Part shown: piece by piece, positions 1 to 7,168 of the stretch
Layout of the letters: every line of letters starts with the position of its first letter
Position numbering within the stretch: position 1 is the first letter of the stretch
Assembly (NCBI RefSeq): GCF_047528295.1
Contig: NZ_CP180001.1
Span: 930,001 to 994,000, forward strand
Length of the DNA: 64,000 nt
Direction: 5' to 3'
From: Peptacetobacter sp900550335
GTDB lineage: Bacteria; Bacillota; Clostridia; Peptostreptococcales; Peptostreptococcaceae
The notes under the pieces: model-generated
Seen by the model: only the letters and a program-made list of their open reading frames with translations
What the model was told of the DNA's origin: nothing
The model's database searches: none
Made by a program: the position numbers and the translations under genes

Positions 1-247
1 TTTATGTATTATTAGAAGAAATGAAGAAAAAGAATGTATATAGATAGTATGTATAAAAATATTAAAAAATAATAAAAATAAAAATTTAAAAAATAGAAAT
101 AAAAAGTATTATAGATAATAACGATAGTTTCTAAAGCAGAATGAAAAAAATCACATAATTTGATATAATTATTATAGTCTGTAGTGTATGCTACAGACTT
201 TTTAAATACAAATTTATTCAAAATTATTCAAAAGGGTGATTAAAATT

Positions 248-736
248 ATGCTAAAAAAGGTAGATACAATAAAGGATAAAAATATAGACGAAAATCAGCT
301 TATGGCGGAAAAAATAGTAGATATAATAAATGGCTATGGCGTAGAAAATTGTGGACTTAGAATTAGCAAGGGTGTGATTTTGGTGTCGACGATAAATAAG
401 TATAAGGGATTAAAATACTCAGCATCAATCCACACAGGCAAGGACAGATTTACTAGCATAGTAATAGACCTAGAGGAACAAATCTACATAAATAATGAAG
501 CTGAGAGGGATATTTTTTTAAATATGATATACGAGAGAAACAACTACTATGCGGAAAAACACTCTGGAAAAAATATGAGCCAGGGTATAGGTGTAAATAA
601 AAATTATAAGTTTGAAATGATAAAAAATGAGGTAGTTAAGTTTAATTCTCAGAGTATAGTCAATTCTTTTGTATCTACTGTAAATGAGTTTATAGAAGAA
701 GTAGATCGATTTGAAAGATTTCTATTCCAAAAGTAG
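248..736 (+). CDS. Hypothetical protein, about 162 aa
   Basis: I do not recognise a family. A GTG at 236 is possible, but it overlaps the only Shine-Dalgarno-like run (AAAGGGTGAT). The ATG at 248, about 7 bases further on, is the better start. The protein is soluble, with no signal peptide or membrane segment, and its C-terminal third (around residues 125-162) looks helical. It stands alone: the upstream DNA is AT-rich and the next gene has its own promoter. Codon use (AUA, AGA, GAA rich) resembles its neighbours, so there is no sign of recent transfer. Function unknown. Confidence 0.6.
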   Translation: MLKKVDTIKDKNIDENQLMAEKIVDIINGYGVENCGLRISKGVILVSTINKYKGLKYSASIHTGKDRFTSIVIDLEEQIYINNEAERDIFLNMIYERNNYYAEKHSGKNMSQGIGVNKNYKFEMIKNEVVKFNSQSIVNSFVSTVNEFIEEVDRFERFLFQK

Positions 737-919
737 AAGATAAAAAATAAAGATATAATATTAAAAGATATATTAAAATAAAATATTAAAATTCGGATTA
801 TATAATAAAAAATAAGTTATTAAAAATATTAAAAAGTGCCTACTATAATATAAATGAAAATAATAAGAATAATTTGAATCAAGTTAGAAAAAAATTTGAA
901 AAAAAATTGCCCAAAATGC

Positions 920-948
920 TTGACATGAAATTATGAAAATGTTATCCT
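920..948 (+). promoter_or_regulatory. Sigma-A-type promoter for the antiterminator/PTS transcript
   Basis: TTGACA at 920-925, a 17-base spacer and TATCCT at 943-948. Transcription would start near 955, just upstream of the RNA antiterminator target. Confidence 0.75.
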
Positions 949-976
949 ATAAACAGTTAAAAATGGATACGACAAT

Positions 977-1060
977 TTGGAGTGTTACTGGTAGAGCAGG
1001 CAAGACCGAATTTTATAGAATGCACTATAGGTGTATTGTATAAAGTTGGGTCTTTTTTTA
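977..1060 (+). promoter_or_regulatory. LicT/SacY-type RNA antiterminator (RAT) overlapping a terminator
   Basis: The stretch at 979-1006 closely matches the RAT consensus bound by BglG/LicT proteins, with the diagnostic GTTACTGGTAGAGCAGGCAA. Its 3' end (AAGACC, 1002-1007) is also the left arm of a long terminator hairpin whose right arm (GGGTCTT plus a T run) ends at about 1058. The two structures are mutually exclusive. When the PTS is idle the terminator forms; when the antiterminator protein is active it stabilises the RAT and transcription reads into licT, crr and nagE. The system is therefore autoregulated. Confidence 0.9.
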
Positions 1061-1142
1061 TTCTTATGATAATCTTATTATTTTTAGGATATAATAGTAT
1101 AATATGGATTTAATATTATATCTGGAAAGGCAAGGAACGATT

Positions 1143-1985
1143 ATGAAAGTTACAAAAGTTATAAATAACAATTTTGTATGCTCATGCAATGAAAAAAATA
1201 AAGAGATTATCGTCATGGGAAAAGGAATAGGATTTAAAGCCAAAGAAGGAGACGAGATAGACAAGTCTAAGGTGGAAAAGGTATTCACAATGAATGGTAA
1301 ATCTGCAATAGATAAGTTTAAACGTTTAATAGAAGAGCTTCCTATCGAGCATTTTAAAGTGTCTAATGACATAATAAACTACGCAAAACGTACACTTGGA
1401 AAGAGATTAAATCAGAACATATACATAACTCTGACAGATCACATAAGCTTTTCAGTGTATAGATTTAAAAATGGTATGAAATTTAGTAATCCTCTCTTAT
1501 GGGAAGTAAAGCATTTTTATAATCCAGAATATATAATTGGAGAATATGCTGTAAACCTAATAAAAGAAAAGCTGGGTGTAGAGATGGGCGAGGATGAAGC
1601 AGCGAACATCGCACTACACATAGTAAATGCAGAGTACAATACAGAGATGAACGAAGCATTAAAAATAACTACTCTTATAGGAGATATACTAAAAATAGTA
1701 ACAGATACTTTTGATATACAACTAGATGAAGAAAGCTTACATTATTCAAGACTTATTACACATCTGAAATTCCTTTCACAGAGGATATTTATGGGAGAGA
1801 TGTTAAAAGATTCTGACGATGTATTTGCTGAAATGATAGCAACAAAATATCCTGAAGAATTTAAGTGCGCACTAAAGATAAGGGATTATATAGAAGAACA
1901 GTATAATCAGAGGATATCAAATGAAGAACTTGTATATCTTGCGGTGCATATAAGACGTGTTTCTACAATAGAGGATGAAAATTAA
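1143..1985 (+). CDS. licT: BglG/LicT-family transcriptional antiterminator
   Basis: An RNA-binding antiterminator that senses sugar supply through PTS phosphorylation. Residues 1-55 form the CAT RNA-binding domain, recognisable by VMGKGIGF. They are followed by two PRD domains with the four regulatory histidines at H100, H159, H207 and H269, the same numbering as B. subtilis LicT. An in-frame ATG at 1104 exists, but the LicT N-terminus (MKVTKVINNN) begins at 1143 behind AAGGAA. It lies immediately downstream of its own RAT/terminator and 18 bases ahead of crr. It should control the EIIA-Glc/NagE genes and itself, with phosphorylation of one PRD by the cognate EII inhibiting it. The family is certain; the sugar it responds to (GlcNAc or glucose) is inferred from nagE. 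Confidence 0.92.
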   Translation: MKVTKVINNNFVCSCNEKNKEIIVMGKGIGFKAKEGDEIDKSKVEKVFTMNGKSAIDKFKRLIEELPIEHFKVSNDIINYAKRTLGKRLNQNIYITLTDHISFSVYRFKNGMKFSNPLLWEVKHFYNPEYIIGEYAVNLIKEKLGVEMGEDEAANIALHIVNAEYNTEMNEALKITTLIGDILKIVTDTFDIQLDEESLHYSRLITHLKFLSQRIFMGEMLKDSDDVFAEMIATKYPEEFKCALKIRDYIEEQYNQRISNEELVYLAVHIRRVSTIEDEN

Positions 1986-2003
1986 GAATTTTGAGGTGTA
2001 ACG

Positions 2004-2492
2004 ATGTTTAAAAAATTATTTGGAAAAAAAGATAACTCTTGTAAATTAGTTTCTCCAATAAACGGTGAAACAATAGCAATAGAAGAAGTAAACGATCCTA
2101 CTTTCGCAAGCGGAATGTTAGGAAAAGGTGTAGGTATAAAACCTGCAGAAGGTAGAGTTGTAGCTCCAGTAGCAGGAGAGGTTACAATAATGTTCCCTAC
2201 AAAACATGCTGTTTCTATATTAAGTGAAGATGGCGCTGAAATACTAATACACATAGGATTAGATACTGTAAACCTACAGGGACAGCACTTCACAAGCCAT
2301 GTAGAAGTTGGACAGAAAGTAAATGTTGGAGATCTTTTAGTAGAATTCGACATGGAAAAAATAAAAGAAGCTGGATACGATGTAACAAGCCCAGTACTTG
2401 TTTGTAACCCAGATGCTTTTGAAGCAGTTGAACCAACAGAATATGGTCCAGTTAGCATAGGCGATGAAATAATAAAAATAACTAAAAAATAG
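2004..2492 (+). CDS. crr: PTS EIIA component, glucose family (stand-alone Crr-like)
   Basis: Phosphocarrier that takes phosphate from HPr and passes it to the EIIB domain of the neighbouring EIICB. At 162 aa it is the usual size of a free EIIA-Glc. The active-site histidine is H83 in LIHIGLDTV and the auxiliary histidine is H68. A GAGGTG ribosome site precedes ATG 2004. It lies between licT and nagE in one transcript, and since the EIICB downstream has no A domain, the two form one transporter. In Firmicutes this domain is often fused to the permease, so a separate gene is mildly unusual. A role in catabolite regulation like E. coli Crr is not implied, as Firmicutes use HPr-Ser-P. Confidence 0.92.
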   Translation: MFKKLFGKKDNSCKLVSPINGETIAIEEVNDPTFASGMLGKGVGIKPAEGRVVAPVAGEVTIMFPTKHAVSILSEDGAEILIHIGLDTVNLQGQHFTSHVEVGQKVNVGDLLVEFDMEKIKEAGYDVTSPVLVCNPDAFEAVEPTEYGPVSIGDEIIKITKK

Positions 2493-2661
2493 TAAAAAGC
2501 TATTAAGCAATTATAAAAATTAACTAAAAAATAAAGTCAATATAGTATTAAAATGAAAAAATAAAGAAATTAATATAATATTGAAATTTTAAAAATGTCT
2601 ATTTTGCTCAAAAATAGAGCTGAAATAATAAAAAATTATACATGAAAGGAGAATATTTCTT

Positions 2662-4101
2662 ATGATGAAATATTTACAGAAACTAGGTAAAGCTTTAATG
2701 CTACCAGTTGCTGCACTTCCTGTTGCAAGTATATGCATGGGTATAGGTTATTGGATAGACCCAAGTGGTTGGGGTGCTAATAACGTAATAGCAGCATTCT
2801 TATTAAAATCAGGTGGAGCTCTTATAGATAACATGGGTATCTTATTCGCTATAGGGGTAGCCGTTGGTATGTCAGATGATAACGATGGTACTGCAGGTCT
2901 TGCAGGTCTAGTATCATGGTTAATGATAACTACATTACTTTCTCCAGCAGTTGTTGCTATGTTCAAAGGTATACCTGAAGATCAGGTTGCAGCAGCTTTC
3001 ACTAAAACTCAGACTCAGTTCATAGGTATATTAGCTGGTCTTATAGGTGGAACTTGCTATAATAAATTCAAAGGTACTAAATTACCAGACGCTTTATCTT
3101 TCTTCAGTGGTAAGAGAAGTGTTGCGATAGTTACTTCAGGTTGCTCAATGTTAGCAGCTGCTATATTATTCTTCGTATGGCCAGCAGTTTACAATGCACT
3201 AGTTGCATTCGGTGAAGGAATAATATCTTTAGGTGGAGTAGGTGCAGGTGTATACGGATTCTTCAACAGACTTCTTATACCAACAGGATTACACCACGCT
3301 CTTAACTCAGTATTCTGGTTCGACGTTGCAGGTATAAATGATATCGGTAACTTCTGGGGTGGAACAGGAGTTAAAGGTGTAACAGGTATGTACATGACAG
3401 GATTCTTCCCAGTTATGATGTTCGGTTTACCAGCAGGTGCTTTAGCTATGTACCACACTGCAAAAGATAGCAAGAAAAAAGCTGTTTACGGATTATTATT
3501 AGCTGCAGCAGTTGGTTCATTCTTCACAGGTGTTACAGAACCTCTTGAATTCTCATTCATGTTCTTAGCTCCAGCATTATACGTAGTTCACGCTTTATTA
3601 ACTGGTATATCAATGACAGTTTGTGCTATGTTACCAGTAAGAGCTGGATTCAACTTCTCAGCAGGGTTCGTTGACTGGTTCTTAAGTTTCAAAGCTCCAA
3701 TGGCATTAAACCCATTATGGTTATTAGGAATAGGTTTAGTAGTTGGTGCTGTATACTATGTAGTATTCAGATTCGTTATAGTTAAATTCAACTTAGCTAC
3801 TCCAGGTAGAGAAGAAGATACTGTAGAAGCTGAAAAAGCTATAGTTTTAGATAACAACGACTTCACAGCTATGGCTCAGGTTATATTAGAAGGTTTAGGT
3901 GGAGCTGAAAACGTAACATCTATAGACAACTGTATAACAAGATTAAGATTAGAAGTTAAAGATAGTACAAAAGTAGACGAATCTAAAATAAAATCTTCAG
4001 GAGCAGCTGGTGTTATAAGACCAGGTAAAACTTCTGTACAGGTTATAATAGGAACAAAAGTTCAGTTCGTTGCTGATGAATTCAAAAAACTTTGCAAATA
4101 A
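2662..4101 (+). CDS. nagE: PTS EIICB, N-acetylglucosamine-type permease
   Basis: Imports and phosphorylates a glucose-type sugar, most likely N-acetylglucosamine. Residues 1-380 are the EIIC membrane domain, about ten hydrophobic segments with the conserved TEPLEF at 292-297 and the NagE-like PTGLHHALNSVFWF at 207-220. Residues 400-479 are EIIB with phosphocysteine C424 in CITRLR. No EIIA domain is attached; crr upstream supplies it. ATG 2662 and ATG 2665 both follow AGGAG at 2647. The gene is 169 bases after crr with no terminator between them, and ends at a terminator followed by a hairpin repeat. A glucose (PtsG) specificity cannot be excluded, but nagA and a NagR-like repressor next door favour GlcNAc or GalNAc. 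Confidence 0.88.
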   Translation: MMKYLQKLGKALMLPVAALPVASICMGIGYWIDPSGWGANNVIAAFLLKSGGALIDNMGILFAIGVAVGMSDDNDGTAGLAGLVSWLMITTLLSPAVVAMFKGIPEDQVAAAFTKTQTQFIGILAGLIGGTCYNKFKGTKLPDALSFFSGKRSVAIVTSGCSMLAAAILFFVWPAVYNALVAFGEGIISLGGVGAGVYGFFNRLLIPTGLHHALNSVFWFDVAGINDIGNFWGGTGVKGVTGMYMTGFFPVMMFGLPAGALAMYHTAKDSKKKAVYGLLLAAAVGSFFTGVTEPLEFSFMFLAPALYVVHALLTGISMTVCAMLPVRAGFNFSAGFVDWFLSFKAPMALNPLWLLGIGLVVGAVYYVVFRFVIVKFNLATPGREEDTVEAEKAIVLDNNDFTAMAQVILEGLGGAENVTSIDNCITRLRLEVKDSTKVDESKIKSSGAAGVIRPGKTSVQVIIGTKVQFVADEFKKLCK

Positions 4102-4114
4102 TTAAATTTGATAT

Positions 4115-4150
4115 AAGAGGGCTAGTGCATTATGCATTAGCTCTTTTTTT
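4115..4150 (+). terminator. Rho-independent terminator after nagE
   Basis: An AGAGGGCTAGTGCA arm pairs imperfectly with TGCATTAGCTCT and is followed by seven T. The same left arm pairs without mismatch over 13 bases (AGAGGGCTAGTGC) with a distal arm at 4304-4316, so it is also the outer arm of hairpin repeat A. Confidence 0.75.
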
Positions 4151-4318
4151 ATGTGAAAGAGGGATTACAATTCAGTTTTTCTCCAGGCTTCAGCGCCTCG
4201 CACTTTTATGTAACACATTTAAAGGGAGCGAGGCGCTTCCAGATTGTCGCGAAACTGAATTTGTAATCCCTCTTTGTCAGTAAGAAAATATTTTAATGCA
4301 TAAAAGCACTAGCCCTCT
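4115..4318 (+). repeat. Hairpin repeat A (long form, CTCCAG/ATTGTCG core)
   Basis: A nested inverted repeat. The outer arms 4115-4140 and 4293-4318 are complementary; the outer one is the nagE terminator arm. A middle stem (4158-4178 with 4252-4273, AGGGATTACA paired with TGTAATCCCT) encloses the core CTCCAGGCTTCAGCGCC (4181-4197) and GGCGCTTCCAGATTGTCG (4232-4249). These flank an inner loop containing TTTTATGTAACACATTT. It begins 14 bases after the nagE stop, in nagE's orientation. It shares its core and loop with copy H, but not its outer stems. Confidence 0.85.
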
Positions 4319-4351
4319 TTCTTTTTAAAATGGGGCGAGGACCTTCGGTTG

Positions 4352-4522
4352 AAATATTCAGCAGGAAGAATAGCTGGAGATGATAGATATGAAACAAATA
4401 GAAAAGTAATATCTGAGTTCTATAGTGGATCAAGCAAGTACTATGTAGCTAATGGAAATGCACTTTTAGATGCGCTTACAGCAGCTATACTTGCACAAGA
4501 AAAAGGGTTATTCAAATTATAA
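4352..4522 (+). pseudogene. Remnant of a cell-wall-binding type 2 (CWB2) repeat protein
   Basis: One open frame reads through the characteristic CWB2 (PF04122) start, GRIAGDDRYETN, then a SSKYYVANGNALLDALTAA-like segment and stops at 4522. There is no start codon, no signal peptide and less than one full domain, so this is the left part of one repeat unit. The same family is intact in the wall-anchored phosphodiesterase at 56795. The fragment is squeezed between hairpin repeats A and B, suggesting that a surface-protein gene once here was largely deleted. Confidence 0.7.
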
Positions 4523-4539
4523 ACCTGGATAGCTCTTTT

Positions 4540-4770
4540 TATATTCTATGATTTCTATTTTTTTTATAGATAAATGATTGCTGTTGCAAGTTTTTACAAT
4601 CGGTATTTAAGTTAGTAATAACAAATTAATTTGCATCGACAATTCCGCAAGCGCCCCATACATTTAAATATTTTCAAATAATAATTGGGGCGCTGAGGAC
4701 TGGAGAGCAAATAATTGTGATTACTAACTTAAAGAGGCCATTGCATTAATTGCAACAGCCTCTTTTTTTA
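4540..4770 (-). repeat. Hairpin repeat B (long form)
   Basis: On the minus strand, which is the nagA transcript sense, the order is terminator-like hairpin, outer stem, CTCCAG core, inner hairpin, ATTGTCG, outer stem and a distal copy of the terminator arm. On the plus strand the core arms are CGACAATTCCGCAAGCGCC (4637-4655) and GGCGCTGAGGACTGGAG (4689-4705). The outer stem is TAAGTTAGTAATAACAA (4608-4624) with 4715-4731. The GCTGTTGCAA arm (4580-4589) pairs with TTGCAACAGC (4750-4759). It is near-identical to copy C at 42815-43034, outer stems included. Confidence 0.85.
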
Positions 4771-4895
4771 GTATGAATAGAAAAAAATTTATAATAAAAA
4801 ACAAATATAAAATGATAGATATATTGTTTTTCTATTATTGTATTTCAATGTTTATATTTATTATTCTAATTTACATTATTTTGTGATTATATCTA

Positions 4896-6041
4896 TTATT
4901 TTGAGTATTTACAAACACCATCTAGGTATGTATTATATACATTTAGTGAATCGTCTATAACTACAAAGTCGGCAGGTAGTCCAGGTTTTATAGATCCACA
5001 TTTGTCGTCTATGTTGCAACTAACTGCTGGGTTGTAAGATGCCATTTTTATAGCTTCTTCTAGTGTAGCTATGTTCCAATCTACTACATTTTTTATCGCA
5101 TTGTTCATGCTAAGAACACTTCCTGCTAGGCTTCCTGTTAAAAGTCTTGCTGTTCCATTTTCAACTATTACATCAAATTCTCCAAGAGTATACTGTCCAT
5201 CTTCCATAGCTCCAGCTCTCATACAGTCTGTTATAAGTACTATGTTTTCTCTTGTTTTAGCATTCATCATAATATTTGCGGCTACAGGGCTTACGTGATG
5301 TCCATCGCATATAAGTTCAGCAAATGTGTTTTTAAGCTCCATAGCAGCCCCTACCATACCAGGTTCTCTGTGTGTAAGAGGACTCATACCGTTGTATGTA
5401 TGAACAAATACATTTGCTCCAGCACCTACAACCCTTTTAGCCTCTTCAAATGTAGCAGCACTGTGTCCAAGTGCAACAGTTACACCATTTTTTGTTGCAT
5501 ATTCTGCAAACTCAACAGCACCTTCTCTTTCTGGAGCAATAGCTATTTTCTTTACTAAATTTCCAGATTTTTCCTGCCACTGGTCTAATATTTCTGAAGT
5601 AGGGTTTATAAAGTATTTTTTATTCTGAGCACCTTTATATTTTTCAGTGAAACAAGGACCTTCTAAGAAGATACCCTGTATTTTTGCACCTTCTACATCA
5701 TTGTATACATTTTTGATGTTTTCTACAGATTCATCAAGTCTTTCTACAGAATCAGTAAGTGTAGTAGGTAAGAAGCTAGTTACACCAAACTGTAGAAGTC
5801 CTTTTGATATAGTTTTTATGGCTTCTGGAGTGTTGTCCATAACATCTGAGTTTAAAAGCCCATGTATGTGTGTATCTACAAAACCAGGAGCTATGTATTT
5901 TCCTGAATAATCTACAATTTCAGCAGACTCAGGTTTTTCTTTCTGAAAATGACCAAATTTACCATCTATTATAGATAAATATCCATTTTCCTCAATTCCA
6001 TAATTCATAAAAAATTTATCAGCGTAAATATAAGTTTTCAA
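4896..6041 (-). CDS. nagA: N-acetylglucosamine-6-phosphate deacetylase (NagA/AgaA)
   Basis: Removes acetate from GlcNAc-6-P (or GalNAc-6-P) in the cytoplasm. At 381 aa it is full length. The amidohydrolase signatures are present: DTHIH with H58/H60, metal ligand E127 in FLEGP, H193 in LGHSAATF, H214 in VHTYN, and catalytic D272 in ITDCMR. The start is TTG at 6041, five bases after a perfect AGGAGG. It follows the GntR regulator on the same strand, separated by 160 bases of tandem repeats, and ends upstream of hairpin repeat B. No GlcN-6-P deaminase (nagB) is in the window. AgaS in the divergent operon handles GalN-6-P in known Aga pathways, so GalNAc-6-P is a plausible substrate here. Confidence 0.92.
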   Translation of the reverse strand: MKTYIYADKFFMNYGIEENGYLSIIDGKFGHFQKEKPESAEIVDYSGKYIAPGFVDTHIHGLLNSDVMDNTPEAIKTISKGLLQFGVTSFLPTTLTDSVERLDESVENIKNVYNDVEGAKIQGIFLEGPCFTEKYKGAQNKKYFINPTSEILDQWQEKSGNLVKKIAIAPEREGAVEFAEYATKNGVTVALGHSAATFEEAKRVVGAGANVFVHTYNGMSPLTHREPGMVGAAMELKNTFAELICDGHHVSPVAANIMMNAKTRENIVLITDCMRAGAMEDGQYTLGEFDVIVENGTARLLTGSLAGSVLSMNNAIKNVVDWNIATLEEAIKMASYNPAVSCNIDDKCGSIKPGLPADFVVIDDSLNVYNTYLDGVCKYSK

Positions 6042-6072
6042 AACGGCCTCCTAAAAATTTTAAAATTTTATC

Positions 6073-6195
6073 GCTATCTAAATACCGCACTATCTAAATA
6101 CGTATATATTTTAATATTTATCTACCTAAATACTTATTATCTAAACATTTATTACCGAAACGTTTATTATCTAAATGCTTATTTATTTAAATATT
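6073..6195 (-). repeat. Degenerate tandem repeat, unit about 15-16 bp
   Basis: Seven or so imperfect units of the type TTATTATCTAAATAC (plus strand) fill the whole gap between the GntR gene and nagA. Some units have CTAAACAT, CGAAACGT or CTAAATGC variants. No promoter or terminator was recognised in it. Confidence 0.7.
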
Positions 6196-6201
6196 TTTTA
6201 T

Positions 6202-6927
6202 TTATCTTACGTGTCTTATTTTGTAAACAAATTTATCACTTCTAGCGACACTTAGAGTAAATTCGATAACGATATTGTTGTCATTGTAAGTAGTACGAAG
6301 TAGCTTTAAACATGCTGAATCTACAGGAACATCTAAAAGTTTAGATTCCTTATCAGATACGATACCAGCAGAGAACTCTTCGTCTGCTACTTTTATTATT
6401 TCGTTATAATCATCTTTAAATATTTCGTATAAAGGTCTTTCTACAACCTTTTCTTCAGTCAATCCTGTAAATTCAGTGAATGGAAGATAAGTTCTTTCAA
6501 GCATCATAGGAATATCGTCTGCAAGTCTAAGACGAACTATTTTTATCATCTTATCTCCAGGAGTTATACCTAATTTTTCAGCAAAGTAATTAGTACTTTC
6601 AAGGATTTCAAATGAAAGAACCTTTGTTGTAGGAGTTTTGCCCTGAGATTTCATATGATCTGTAAAACTGTAGCTGTCCATAAGATTCTGTGACTGCTGG
6701 TTTAGAGCAGATACAAATGTACCCTTGCCATGTCTTTTATATATATACCCCATATGTTCTAAATCCGCCATTGCAAGTCTAACAGTTGTTCTACTAACTC
6801 CGTACTCGTCACAAATCTTTCTTTCAGATAGCATCCTATCGTTTGGCTGCATTTCAGTTTCTATTTTGTTTCTCAATATTTCAACTAATTGATCATATAT
6901 CGGTCTTTTATCTTGTCTATTTATCAT
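6202..6927 (-). CDS. nagR: GntR-family repressor with UTRA domain (NagR/DasR-like)
   Basis: Transcription factor that senses a phosphorylated amino sugar. Residues 1-75 hold the GntR winged helix (RPIYDQL, SRTTVRLAMADLE); residues 95-240 are the UTRA effector domain. An ATG at 6990 would add 21 residues made from operator DNA. The start used here (6927, MINRQDKRP) follows AGAGGG and matches the family N-terminus. A perfect GTGGTTATAACCAC lies 20 bases upstream of it and a second site overlaps the divergent promoter, so it should repress itself, nagA and the kinase/AgaS/aldolase genes until GlcNAc-6-P, GlcN-6-P or a galactosamine equivalent binds. Family assignment is firm; the effector is inferred. 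Confidence 0.85.
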   Translation of the reverse strand: MINRQDKRPIYDQLVEILRNKIETEMQPNDRMLSERKICDEYGVSRTTVRLAMADLEHMGYIYKRHGKGTFVSALNQQSQNLMDSYSFTDHMKSQGKTPTTKVLSFEILESTNYFAEKLGITPGDKMIKIVRLRLADDIPMMLERTYLPFTEFTGLTEEKVVERPLYEIFKDDYNEIIKVADEEFSAGIVSDKESKLLDVPVDSACLKLLRTTYNDNNIVIEFTLSVARSDKFVYKIRHVR

Positions 6928-6946
6928 AATACCCTCTCTCTCTAAA

Positions 6947-6960
6947 GTGGTTATAACCAC
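6947..6960. promoter_or_regulatory. GntR operator O1
   Basis: Perfect palindrome GTGGTTATAACCAC just upstream of the regulator start, suited to autorepression. Confidence 0.8.
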
Positions 6961-7044
6961 ATTTGAATTATAAAATAGATAATTTATCATGTCAATATAT
7001 AAAATTATATAAAACTCAATATAATAATTATAATCTATTTTCTA

Positions 7045-7073
7045 TTGACAAGACAGAGGAAATAATTTATATT
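7045..7073 (+). promoter_or_regulatory. Promoter of the kinase/aldolase operon
   Basis: TTGACA 7045-7050, 17-base spacer, TATATT 7068-7073. Operator O2 covers the expected transcription start, a classic repression layout. Confidence 0.75.
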
Positions 7074-7078
7074 CAGAA

Positions 7079-7092
7079 GTGGTAATAACCAC
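7079..7092. promoter_or_regulatory. GntR operator O2
   Basis: Perfect palindrome GTGGTAATAACCAC, six bases downstream of the -10 box of the divergent operon promoter. Confidence 0.8.
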
Positions 7093-7168
7093 TATGTATT
7101 GAAACTTATTAAAAAAATTAAAATAAAAATTAAATAGGTAAAATAAAAAATTAAATAGGGAGGTAGTC

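Noticed and set aside
12..221. 69-codon minus-strand frame at the left edge
   Set aside because: Mostly phenylalanine, tyrosine and leucine from A/T runs, without a ribosome site.
972..985. CGACAATTTGGAG upstream of the RAT as another hairpin-repeat core
   Set aside because: Only one strand of the core is similar, there is no matching CTCCAG/inner hairpin arrangement, and the RAT/terminator explains the structure.
3189..3473. Open frames antisense to nagE, ntpI, ntpA and other strong genes
   Set aside because: They mirror conserved genes with strongly biased codons; none has its own start signals or family match.
4092..4283. 63-codon open frame across the nagE terminator and repeat A
   Set aside because: It lies wholly inside the inverted repeat, has no ribosome site and no family similarity; the repeat structure explains the open frame.
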